Position numbers and translations under genes: made by a program
Assembly: GCA_905221605.1 (NCBI GenBank)
Contig: CAJNDS010000038.1
Location: 154,526 to 218,525 of the forward strand
DNA length: 64,000 bases
DNA from: Symbiodinium natans
Lineage: Eukaryota; Sar; Dinophyceae; Suessiales; Symbiodiniaceae
Reading direction: 5' to 3'
Part shown: positions 53,124-64,000 of the stretch, piece by piece
Layout: every line of letters begins with the position of its first letter
Numbering within the stretch: position 1 is the stretch's first letter
Notes under the pieces: generated by a model
Database searches by the model: none
What the model was told of the DNA's origin: nothing
The model's input: only the letters and a program-made list of their open reading frames with translations

Positions 53124-56100
53124 ATGGCCATGGTTCGGTTGGGAGTTCTCGTCGTTGCTCTTGTGAGCTTCGCCGGTCTTGTTTTTCCTCACAACGTCAC
53201 AGGCGACTTGGCACCGAAAGGCAGAGTCAGATGACATGCGTGAGAAGAGCGGAAGAGCCGGCAGCTTGCAGCAGCCTCTCATTCTCTCTGTTACTGTTGT
53301 AATCCTAGGGCCTTCGGCGTCCCTAACTCTGGCGAGCTCCGCTCTGGGAAGTGTGGCGCCAGCCTTGCTGCTCTTCACCCCTGGCCTCACGCAGGACGAT
53401 GTGTATGGATGTCTGTTCGTCAGGCCATGTCAGGCCCGTCCACTCTTGTGTTTGGCCCGTGTCTTTCTTGCTGTGGTAGAGATGTCCGTCTGTGGTTGCC
53501 GTTGCGTTCTGAAGACATGACTATGCAATGTTTCCCTTCATTTTGCCGCACGCATGCTGCTGCACCGTAGAACTACAAGATGTCTAGCTTCGCCCAAGAG
53601 GCCCAAAACCTAAAACGACCCTGAGGCCCGAACGCCTACGAGCTGTCAGCAGCGAACAAGCTACAGTTACAGATGCACTCAAAGCATGCCATGTACTGTC
53701 ACAAAATGACCGGCATGCGTGTTCCTGACAAGCAGCTATGGCATGTACGTCACGCTCTAGCCTTTGTCTTGGCTGGCTCCCGAGCACGTAGAATATTGGC
53801 CGCTGTTGCTCTCGGCCATATCCTGCAAGGAGGATATCGAGCCGTATGATGGTTGGTGGGAGTTGCAGATCCGACTCTTGGAAGAAATGTTCGACTCACA
53901 GGTATTCCGGTCCGGTACGCTGGGCCTTTGCTGTGGCACTTTGGACACACTGAGGCTTTCTGGCAGTGTGGCCAAGGACGACACATCTGCAAGAACCCCT
54001 GACGCAGATGCCTTGCTGCACAGCCGTTTCTGGTTTCTGTCGCGCAGTATGACTACTATAGCTATGGCAAGTAGTTCTCGCTTTCGTGATGGTTGGACCA
54101 TGTTGGACCTGCCGCACCGGTCTGAGGCAGCCCTGCGGCGGCTGGTTCCTGGATCTGGCAGCCGAATCCCAAGATGGAGCTGGCTTTCCTGGCTTTCCTG
54201 CCACCACTGGGTGCTTCTGGAACGAGAGCGTTCCAGAGGTCTCCCTGCAGCTCCGTTCCGGTACATTGCTGACCGAGTCGTGCGGAGATGGCTCTTGCAG
54301 CTTTCAACTGGCCCTCAACGTGGAGTTGACACAGCCATTTCGGGAGGGTACTGAAGTGGCGCAGATTGCCGCGATATGTAAAGGAACCGAGAACTGCTCC
54401 ATGCACGAAGGCATTGAGGTCCTGACTCTGGCGGTGCATGCTGCAGGGAGCACCCGGCGCTCTCTGAGCTCTCTGAGTCCTGGGCTTAAGTTGGTGTTTG
54501 AAGACCTTCCTCGACACAGCCAGGTACTGGAGCTCATGGAGGACCACGGCGCAGAACTCCCGATGAACGTGAGCTTCAGCCTGCAACTGCCTTCGGGCGG
54601 ATTGGATTTCCGACCCATTGCGAATCTCTCCAGCCTGGTTTTCCGGATCGCTCTCTTTCCTCCGCAGTCCTGGAATGCTGAGTCCTGTGAGGTGACTTTC
54701 GCGAGTCTGACAGGGGACGTTGCTTGTGAGACCCAACTCTTTGGACTGCACCGTAGCTTGGTTTTGGTGGACATGTCCGCGACAGCACCAGACTCGCTCG
54801 ACCCGTCGCGGGACCTTTGGGATCCAGGCATTTGGCACCTGGCGCTTCCGACTCCCCGTAGCGCTTTCTTCCCGAGCCGGGCCGTGGCAGAGCTTCAAGT
54901 GAGCGGCGAGGATGAGAATGCATCCTATGTCGAGTTCAGTGGCTTCTTCCCTTTCGCAGCGCTGTGGAGATTTCGCAGCCAAGAGCCCGGGCCCAGGTGG
55001 CCCAGGCCCGTGCCGGCTCAGCTGCTGGTGTTTGGTCGTTCCGGGTACGGCCCATCACCGTTTCCTTCCAGAAACAACGAGGTCCTCGTGCGCCTTGTGC
55101 TTCCTGCCACGGTGAGTCGCAGCACGCGAGGAGGGGCTGGCCTCTCTCTACTCCTGCCACAGGACTATGAGTGCCTCAGCGCAGTGACCCTGCTCGGGCT
55201 CGACACCTTCCAGGATCAAGTGCTCATGGCACCTGAAGCGCTCGAGCTTTCGAACGATTTGGCAGTCCTCTTCAGCTCCTTGCAAGCAAGGCCAGACTCC
55301 CAAGATCTTTGGAGACAGCGAGGCACTCGTCCCAGCGAGTGCTTCCAGGACCTCGAGCAGTGGGAGGCTTTCTATGCTGGCCAACAGATCTTTCTTCAGG
55401 TGATACTTGGCAGTTCCAAGGTGTTTGTGAGAGGGGAGGGGGGGAGGGGGGTTAAGCTGGTGCATGCTGCTTCGCTTGATTCGCTTTGCAACGAAAACGC
55501 TCCCCACCACCTTTGAACCTTCCTTTGATCGTAGCACTGCATTGCGCCGCCGAGACGGGGTTGGGCCTGTGGGGAGAACATCTCTCCAACATGGTTTTCT
55601 ATTTGACGGAATTGGGCGGAAGCAAAGGACGTTTCGCAACCCAGCAGCTGCGCGTCCAGCAGAGTGCCGGCCTCAGCGACCATGCACTGAAGTTTGCTCC
55701 AGGAGCGTGTTGATTGAAGACGGTGTGATTGGTGCTTTGATGTCAACAACCATATCTCAACACCGCCGACATTCAGAAATGCACTGCCTGCTAGCTCTCT
55801 CCTACACTTGACCCCCGTATGGGCTCTACCACAGATGCGTGAGTTCCAACAAAGAAGAGGAAACAACGACTCTTGCTTCCTGCAGCTTTTGCAGCACAGT
55901 TACCAGGCCTTGGCACCTCGAGCTTCGCAGCCGAGGCCAGGAGACAAAACATGGAGTAAAGTTGAGTAAAGTAAAGTTTGAGTAAAGATGGGGGGAGGTG
56001 TTAAAGCATGGGGTGGGAGTGATTCTTCGAGTTTTGACTAAGTTTTGGCCAGGTGATGCCTGGGAGGTTTCGAGTCCCGAAGCACTGGTGTTCGAAACCT

Positions 56101-58246
56101 CTGCCTTTGCTGGGCCATTCTGGTTGCTTGGCCGAATGTCGAGCTTATCATACAAGGCAAGGTTGTCGTAAGCCCATCTCCGCCAACTTCCCAAGAAACA
56201 ATGAAGGCAGGGTGATCTCGGCGTGCTTGGCGAGATGCGTGATGTGTTCCTGCAGCCTTCAAGCTTGTCCCTGACGGCAGCTTCTTGGCCAGTCTGACTC
56301 TTGTTGTGTCTTTTTTTGTGCGGCTGGAGACAGTCGGAGCAAGCTGGGCTCAAGGCCACCTTTTGGCTGACGGTCAGCTTACGGCCGATGCAGAGTGCAT
56401 CAGCTCTCGTCCTCGATGGCCCCAAAAGCTTCGACTTTCGAGGATGCTCAGTTCAGGTGCTGCATGAGGCTGCCGATGGCCATGCACAGGTCTCGTGTTG
56501 CCAATCCGAGTTCTGCTTAAGTCCTTGCAACGCTTGAGGCCCTTCGTGCAGAAGGCATCAGCCCGTTGCCAGTCGTGTCCTGGCAGCTTAAGATAGCATT
56601 CGCCTTGACGGCAGGGGCAGGAGACAAGCACAGAGCAACGCTTCAGGTGGAAAACTCAGATTGCATCGCGGGCATTTGGCCCTGCATTTGGGGGCTGGAA
56701 CGACCACTTTGCACTGCAGACCCGGGCATGGATCTGCCACGGAATCGAGCCGCTCAGATGGAAGTGATGACGGAAGGGCTCAAATCATCACTGACAACCG
56801 TGCCAAGGCCTACGTTCTTCTCCGAGAGCAGACAGACCCCGGTCGTCTGTATGGTAGCTCAGCTCATGCATTCGAATTGATCCTGTTTTTGCTCAACTGT
56901 GACTCGATTCTGCGGACATGGCGCCAGGCTTCCAGGTGTCTGTGCGCCCTTCGAGCCTGGTGGCGGGGGAGTGGTACGTATGGACGCAGACGGAACGCAG
57001 CCCTAGGCTCCTTGAGGGGTGCCTGGACTTTGAGTTACACAGCGCGACGCGACCTGAAGTGAAGTTGTCAACCCTTGGGCCGTGGAGTTGCATGTTGAGG
57101 TCGCGGGCATCCTTCAACCCCGACCACAACCAAGAGCCCTGGCAGCTTTCAGCCGAGGAGCTGCAGGCGGGGGTTGGATTCGGCTCAGTCTGCGCACAAG
57201 CCAAGTCAGAAGGACAAACCGTTGCGGGAGAGGAATGGGGGGGCGCCCGATCAGGTCAACATCTCCCTCTCGGACCGAAGGCTGTGTCTGTGTTGTGGCT
57301 GTGCGTCAAGGGAGTGAGGTGGTACAATTAACCAACTGACCTTCAGCCTGCGCTTTCTATGAATAATGTTGCACCCTGTTTAGTATATCCTGCAAGACGA
57401 TCCTCTGCGATTACAATGCCGTGTGCGCTATTTGTTTGCACTACGAACTGTATAATGTTTCTGTTTTTGACAGAGAGGCCCTTCCTCCTGACCGCCGCGA
57501 CATCTGCCGTCGAGATTCGCTTCGTCAGCCCGCGCAGCGGCAGGCAGAAGGGTCTGTATGTCACGAGTCTAGAGCATACTGAGTCCCTCCATTCATCACG
57601 AGATTTTTCTTGCGTTTTGGCTTCGCGCACCCGCTTTTAGGACCAGCTTGCGGGTCGTAGCCCCCAGCGGCTATGTTTGGGGCCCGCCCGTCGCGGCTGC
57701 TTTGTCTCGCAGCTGCTGGGCAGCGGCTGTGCCTGGCTGGCCGTGTGAGACAGCGTCACGGAAGAATGATAAGTGTGACTCAGGGGTTGCAGATCCACTG
57801 TAGTTGCCCGTAGCCCGTAGCTTGCAACACGGATGGCAGCGTATGTTCAAGGCTACGAGGTTTGTCACTCACCAGATCAGGTCGCCAATGTTGTGACTTG
57901 GCATGCGGTGGACCTTTCCTACCTGGAGTCGTACCCCTTGCACTTGGAGGTTCTCGCGGGGTGCTTGCTGCTTTCAAGGTACAATGCTACCAATCCTGGC
58001 AAACATCACCTTGCGGGAATCTTGAGAGGTCCAGTTGCCATCCCGAATGCCAAACTTGGGAAGCAACGCCTTCTTTGTGGAGTTGGGTGCCTTGAGCTCA
58101 TCCCCGGAGGCACCGCCGCCAAGTGTGGTACCGTGCATGAAGCCTTCTTGAGCGCAGGATCGCTGGGCCGGGGCGGCTGTGAGCAACGACCAGACGGGCG
58201 AGCCGTTCCTGATTTTGGCAATCTCAGAGGTGAGCGTGGCTTGTGA
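53124..58246 (+). CDS. Large secreted or cell-surface protein, multi-exon
   Basis: A short first exon at 53124 encodes a signal peptide (MAMVRLGVLVVALVSFAG) followed by VFPHNVTGDLAP. The main exon, open from 54086 to about 55398, encodes about 430 residues rich in beta-strand-like segments. Potential N-glycosylation sites are NESV, NVSF, NLSS and NASY, with paired cysteines such as CGDGSC and CKGTENC. Further exons follow: 55540-55710 (ETGLGLWGEHLSNMVFYLTE), about 56340-56460 (FWLTVSLRPMQSASALVLDG), 56600-56660, 56918-57170 (GFQVSVRPSSLVAGEWYVWT) and 57833-58246 (stop TGA). Repeated sandwich-like modules suggest an extracellular or thecal/surface role. I do not recognise the domain family. 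The joining of the exons into one gene is inferred from strand, order and similar composition. The last exon abuts the 112-bp array. Confidence 0.55.
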
Positions 58247-58258
58247 CTCGGTGTTGCA

Positions 58259-61200
58259 GAAATGACACCCAAGTTGAGCAGCAGGGTGCTCCCCTCCAGC
58301 CTGGTAAAATGACCGCACTCACTGGGGCAGATGGTTTTGCAACATCTGGAGTCTAGGGGGGCCATGTGGCCGGAAATGTGCCCAGCTGATGCTCGCGATG
58401 CTCCCCTCCTGCCTCGTCAAATGCGAGCAATCACTGGGCAGATGGTTTTGCAACATCTGGAGTCTAGGGGGGCCATGTGGCCGGAAATGTACCCAGCTGA
58501 TGCTCATGATGCTCCCCTCCCTGCCTCGTCAAACGCGAGCAATCACTGGGGCAGATGGTTTTGCAACATCTGGAGTCTAGGGGGGCCATGTGGCCGGAAA
58601 TGTACCCAGCTGATGCTCATGATGCTCCCCTCCTGCCTCGTCAAATGCGAGCAATCACTGGGGCAGATGGTTTTGCAACATCTGGAGTCTAGGGGGGCCA
58701 TGTGGTCGGAAATGCACCCAGCTGATGCTCATGATGCTCCCCTCCTGCCTCGTCAAATGCGAGCAATCACTGGGGCAGATGGTTTTGCAACATGTGGAGT
58801 CTAGCGGGGCCATGTGGCCGGAAATGTACCCAGCTGATGCTCACGATGCTCCCCTCCTGCCTCGTCAAATGCGAGCAATCACTGGGGCAGATGGTTTTGC
58901 AACATCTGGAGTCTAGGGGGGCCATGTGGCCGGAAATGTACCCAGCTGATGCTCATGATGCTCCCCTCCTGCCTCGTCAAATGCGAGCAATCACTGGGGC
59001 AGATGGTTTTGCAACATCTGGAGTCTAGGGGGGCCATGTGGCCGGAAATGTACCCAGCTGATGCTCATGATGCTCCCCTCCTGCCTCGTCAAATGCGAGC
59101 AATCACTGGGCAGATGGTTTTGCAACATCTGGAGTCTAGGGGGGCCATGTGGCCGGAAATGTACCCAGCTGATGCTCATGATGCTCCCCTCCTGCCTCGT
59201 CAAATGCGAGCAATCACTGGGGCAGCAACATCTGGAGTCTTGTGGCCGGAAATGTACCCAGCTGATGCTCATGATGCTCCCTTCCTGCCTCGTCAAATGC
59301 GAGCAATCACTGGGCAGATGGTTTTGCAACATCTGGAGTCTAGGGGGGCCATGTGGCCGGAAATGTACCCAGCTGATGCTCATGATGCTCCCCTCCTGCC
59401 TCGTCAAATGCAGCAATCACTGGGCAGTTGGTTTTGCAACATCTGGCGTCTAGGACGGCCCTGTGGCCGGAAATGTACCCAGCTGATGCTCATGATGCTC
59501 CCCTCCTGCCTCGTCAAATGCGAGCAATCACTGGGGCAGATGGTTTTGCAACATCTGGAGTTTGGGGGGGCCATGTGGCCGGAAATGTACCCAGCTGATG
59601 CTCATGATGCTCCCTTCCTGCCTCGTCAAATGCGAGCAATCACTGGGGCAGATGGTTTTGCAACATCTGGAGTCTAGGGGGCCCATGTGGCCGGAAATGT
59701 ACCCAGCTGATGCTCATGATGCTCCCTTCCTGCCTGGTAAAATGCGCGCAATCACTGGGGCAGATGGTTTTGCAACATCTGGAGTCTAGGGGGGCCATGT
59801 GGCCGGAAATGTACCCAGCTGATGCTCATGATGCTCCCCTCCTGCCTGGTAACATGCGCGCAATCCCTGGGGCAGATGGTTTTGCAACCTCTGGAGTCTA
59901 GGGGGGCCATGTGAGCGGAAATGTACCCAGCTGATGCTCATGATGCTCCCCTCCTGCCTGGTAACATGCGCGCAATCACTGGGGCAGATGGTTTTGCAAC
60001 ATCTGGAGTCTAGGGGGGCCATGTGGCACCCAGCTGATGCTCATGATGCTCCCCTCCTGCCTGGTAAAATGCGCGCCATCACTGGGGCAGATGGTTTTGC
60101 AACATCTGGAGTCTAGGGGGGCCATGTGGTCGGAAATGTACCCAGCTGATGCTCATGATGCTCCCGTCCTGCCTGGTAAAATGGGCGCAATCACTGGGGC
60201 AGATGGTTTTGCAACATCTGGAGTCTGGGGGGGCCATGTGAGCGGAAATGTACCCAGCTGATGCTCATGATGCTCCCCTCCTGCCTGGTAACATGCGCGC
60301 AATCACTGGGGCAGATGGTTTTGCAACATCTGGAGTCTAGGGGGGCCATGTGGCCGGAAATGTACCCAGCTGATGCTCATGATGTTCCCCTCCTGCCTGG
60401 TCAAATGCGCGCAATCACTGGGGCAGATGGTTTTGCAACATCTGGAGTCTAGGGGGGCCATGTGGCCGGAAATGTACCCAGCTGATGCTCATGATGCTCC
60501 CCTCCTGCCTCGTCAAATGCGAGCAATCACTGGGCAGATGGTTTTGCAACATCTGGAGTCCAGGGGGGCCATGTGGCCGGAAATGTACCCAGCTGATGCT
60601 CATGATGCTCCCTGCCTCGTCAAACGCGAGCAATCACTGGGCAGATGGTTTTGCAACATCTGGAGTCCAGGGGGGCCATGTGGCCGGAAATGTACCCAGC
60701 TGATGCTCATGATGCTCCCCTCCTGCCTGGTAACATGCGCGCAATCACTGGGGCAGATGGTTTTGCAACATCTGGAGTCTAGGGGGGCCATGTGGCCGGA
60801 AATGTACCCAGCTGATGCTCATGATGCTCCCTTCCTGCCTCGTCAAATGCGAGCAATCACTGGGGCAGATGGTTTTGCAACATCTGGAGTTTGGGGGGGC
60901 CATGTGGCCGGAAATGTACCCAGCTGATGCTCATGATGCTCCCTTCCTGCCTCGTCAAATGCGAGCAATCACTGGGGCAGATGGTTTTGCAACATCTGGA
61001 GTCTAGGGGGCCATGTGGCCGGAAATGTACCCAGCTGATGCTCATGACGCTCCCCTCCTGCCTGGTAAAATGGGCGCAATCACTGGGGCAGATGGTTTTG
61101 CAACATCTGGAGTCTAGGGGGGCCATGTGAGCGGAAATGTACCCAGCTGATGCTCATGATGCTCCCCTCCTGCCTGGTAACATGCGCGCAATCACTGGGG

Positions 61201-64000
61201 CAGATGGTTTTGCAACCTCTGGAGTCTAGGGGGGCCATGTGAGCGGAAATGTACCCAGCTGATGCTCATGATGCTCCCCTCCTGCCTGGTAACATGCGCG
61301 CAATCACTGGGGCAGATGGTTTTGCAACATCTGGAGTCTAGGGGGGCCATGTGGCCGGAAATGTACCCAGCTGATGCTCATGATGCTCCCCTCCTGCCTC
61401 GTCAAACGCGCGCCATCATCACTGGGGCAGATGGTTTTGCAACATCTGGAGTCTAGGGGGGCCATGTGGCACCCAGCTGATGCTCAAGATGCTCCCCCCC
61501 TGCTAAAATCACTGGGGCAGATGCTTTTGCAACGTCTAGGGGGGCCATGTGGTAGGAAATGTACCCAGCTGATGCTCATGATGCTCCCCTCCTGCCTGGT
61601 AAAATGGGCGCAATCACTGGCGCAGATGGAACATCTGGAGTCTAGTGGGCCATGTGGCTGGAAATGTACCCAGCTGATGCTCATGATGCTCCCCTCCTGC
61701 CTGGTCAAATGCGCATAATCACTGGGGCAGATGGTTTTGCAACATCTGGAGTCTAGGTGACGTGGCCGGAAATGTACCCAGCTGATGCTCATGATGCTCC
61801 CCTCCTGCCTGGTAAAATGCGCGTATTCACTGGGGCAGATGGTTTTGCAACATCTGGAGTCTAGGGGGGCCATGTGGCCGGAAATGTACCTAGCTGATGC
61901 TCATGATGCTCCCCTCCTGCCTGGTCAAATGTGCGCAATCACTGGGGCAGATGCTTTTGCAACATCTGGAGTCTAGGTGATGTGGCCGGAAATGTACCCA
62001 GCTGATGCTCATGATGCTCCCCTCCTGCCTGGTAAAATGCGCGTATTCACTGGGGCAGATGGTTTTGCAACATCTGGAGTCTAGGGGGGCCATGTAGCCG
62101 GAAATGTACTGATGCTCCCCTCCTGCCTGGTCAAATGTGCACAATCACTGGGGCAGATGGTTTTGCAACATCTGGAGTCTAGGGGGCCATGTGGTCAGAA
62201 ATGGACCCTGCTGATGATGCTCCCCTCCTGCCTGGTAAAATGGGCGCAATCACTGGCGCAGATGGAACATCTGGAGTCTAGTGGGTGTGGCTGGAAATGT
62301 ACCCAGCTGATGCTCATGATGCTCCCCTCCTGCCTGGTAAAATGCGCGAAATCACTGGGGCAGATGGTTTTGCAACATCTGGAGTCTACGGGGGCCATGT
62401 GGCCAGAAAAGTACCCAGCTGATGCTCATGATGCTCCCCTCCTGCCTGGTAAAATGCGCGCAATCACTGGGGCAGATGTTTTTTGCAACATCTGGAGTCT
62501 AGGGGGCCATGTGGCCGGAAATGTATCCAGCTGATGCTCATGATGCTCCCCACCTGCCTGGTAAAATGGGCGCAATCACTGTGGCAGATGGTTTTACAAG
62601 ATCTGGAGTCTAGGGGGGCCTTGTGAGCGGACATGTACCCAGCTGATGCTCATGATGCTCCCCTCCTGCCTGGTAACATGCGCGCAATCACTGGGGCAGA
62701 TGGTTTTGCAACATCTGGAGTCTAGGGGGGCCATGTGAGCGGAAATGTACCCAGCTGATGCTCATGATGCTCCCCTCCTGCCTGGTAACATGCGCGCAAT
62801 CACTGGGGCAGATGGTTTTGCAACATCTGGAGTCTAGGGGGGCCATGTGGCCGGAAATGTACCCAGCTGATGCTCATGATGCTCCCCTCCTGCCTCGTCA
62901 AACGCGCGCCATCATCACTGGGGCAGATGGTTTTGCAACATCTGGAGTCTAGGGGGGCCATGTGGCACCCAGCTGATGCTCAAGATGCTCCCCCCCTGCT
63001 AAAATCACTGGGGCAGATGCTTTTGCAACGTCTAGGGGGGCCATGTGGTAGGAAATGTACCCAGCTGATGCTCATGATGCTCCCCTCCTGCCTGGTAAAA
63101 TGGGCGCAATCACTGGCGCAGATGGAACATCTGGAGTCTAGTGGGCCATGTGGCTGGAAATGTACCCAGCTGATGCTCATGATGCTCCCCTCCTGCCTGG
63201 TCAAATGCGCATAATCACTGGGGCAGATGGTTTTGCAACATCTGGAGTCTAGGTGACGTGGCCGGAAATGTACCCAGCTGATGCTCATGATGCTCCCCTC
63301 CTGCCTGGTAAAATGCGCGTATTCACTGGGGCAGATGGTTTTGCAACATCTGGAGTCTAGGGGGGCCATGTGGCCGGAAATGTACCTAGCTGATGCTCAT
63401 GATGCTCCCCTCCTGCCTGGTCAAATGTGCGCAATCACTGGGGCAGATGCTTTTGCAACATCTGGAGTCTAGGTGATGTGGCCGGAAATGTACCCAGCTG
63501 ATGCTCATGATGCTCCCCTCCTGCCTGGTAAAATGCGCGCAATCACTGGGGCAGATGGTTTTGCAACATCTGGAGTGTTGGGGGCCATGTGGCCGGAAAT
63601 GTATCCAGCTGATGCTCATGATGCTCCCCACCTGCCTGGTAAAATGGGCGCAATCACTGGGGCAGATGGTTTTACAAGATCTGGAGTCTAGGGGGGCCTT
63701 GTGAGCGGAAATGTACCCAGCTGATGCTCATGATGCTCCCCCTCCTGCCTGGTAAAATGCGCGCAATCGATGGTCTTGCAACATCTGGAGTCTAGGGGGG
63801 CCATGTGGCCGGAAATGTACCCAGCTGATGCTCATGATGCTCCCCTCCTGCCGCCTCAAATGCGCGCAATCACTGGGGCAGATGGTTTTGCAACATCTGG
63901 AGTCTAGGGGGGCCATGTGGCCAGAAATGTACCCAGCTGATGCTCATGATGCTCCCCTCCTGCCTGGTAAAATGCACCAATCACTGGGGCAGATGGTTTT
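58259..64000 (+). repeat. 112-bp tandem array, about 50 copies, continues past the window
   Basis: The unit contains GCAGATGGTTTTGCAACATC, TGGAGTCTAGGGGGGCCATG, TGGCCGGAAATGTACCCAGC and TGATGCTCATGATGCTCCCC, then a variable segment. The period is 112 bp, not a multiple of three, so the many frames of about 63 aa are artefacts. The first copy (58259-58330) is degenerate. Two subfamilies differ in the variable segment: CCTCGTCAAATGCGAGCAAT (mainly 58.39-59.69 kb) and CCTGGTAAAATGCGCGCAAT (mainly after 59.73 kb), mixed at 60.4-61.0 kb. Truncated units occur after 61.4 kb. Confidence 0.97.
61080..63536 (+). repeat. 1,496-bp higher-order duplication inside the 112-bp array
   Basis: The segment about 61080-62040 recurs at about 62576-63536, an offset of 1,496 nt. 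The same truncated units and the same small deletions recur (for example a 129-codon frame at 61484-61873 and 62980-63369 is identical). A second, shorter duplication links about 62500-62640 with 63580-63720. Confidence 0.9.

Noticed and set aside
54062-54982. 306-codon minus-strand frame
   Set aside because: It is the antisense shadow of the main exon of the surface-protein gene, which has signal peptide context, N-glycosylation sites and longer continuity.
58331-63916. Dozens of frames of 60-240 codons in the 112-bp array
   Set aside because: The period is not a multiple of three, so the frame rotates from unit to unit; the peptides are repeat artefacts.
58259-64000. CRISPR array
   Set aside because: Units are contiguous 112-bp tandem copies without unique spacers, and the context is eukaryotic.

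Overview
The window looks like nuclear DNA of a dinoflagellate, most likely Symbiodiniaceae or a relative; the species cannot be fixed from sequence alone. Three observations support this. A near-perfect copy of the dinoflagellate trans-spliced leader (DinoSL) lies at 42470-42491, just upstream of an intronless gene. Introns can be reconstructed from conserved protein families, and they use GT, GC and GA donors with an AG|G acceptor. Every gene I can recognise over about 57 kb is on the + strand. TTTAGGG-type telomere-like repeats, long G runs and abundant tandem repeats fit the same picture.

Layout. 1-0.3 kb: degenerate TTTAGGG array, in the wrong orientation for a left chromosome end. 1.5-6.9 kb: BCS1-type AAA ATPase. 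7.3-10.8 kb: GA microsatellites, orphan exons, then a TylF/Methyltransf_24-like SAM methyltransferase. 12.4-14.6 kb: pentatricopeptide-repeat protein. 15.3-16.0 kb: compact Deltex-type E3 ubiquitin ligase (RING-H2 plus Deltex C-terminal domain). 17.5-20.0 kb: a cluster of 14-, 73-, 61/63- and 42-bp tandem repeats. 20.1-26.8 kb: exon-like pieces of one or more genes I do not recognise.

26.8-46.6 kb: one very long exportin-1 (CRM1/XPO1) gene in many small exons. Two other same-strand genes sit inside its introns: a four-domain-type (S1-S6) voltage-gated cation channel subunit with an EF-hand inside a 7,037-nt intron, and an intronless Pumilio/PUF gene with a spliced-leader relic, i.e. a retrogene, inside a second intron. 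47.0-48.7 kb: an intronless secreted-protein gene interrupted by an in-frame TAG. 48.7-53.1 kb: mostly unassigned, with one possible Hint-like fragment. 53.1-58.2 kb: a large secreted or surface protein. 58.26 kb to the end of the window: a 112-bp tandem array with higher-order duplications.

The genes do not form a functional pathway. They are unrelated housekeeping and regulatory functions: AAA chaperone, methyltransferase, organelle RNA processing, ubiquitin ligation, nuclear export, ion transport and RNA binding. Exon boundaries were read by eye from conserved protein motifs and in-frame junctions. Gene ends, especially 5' ends, are approximate unless stated.
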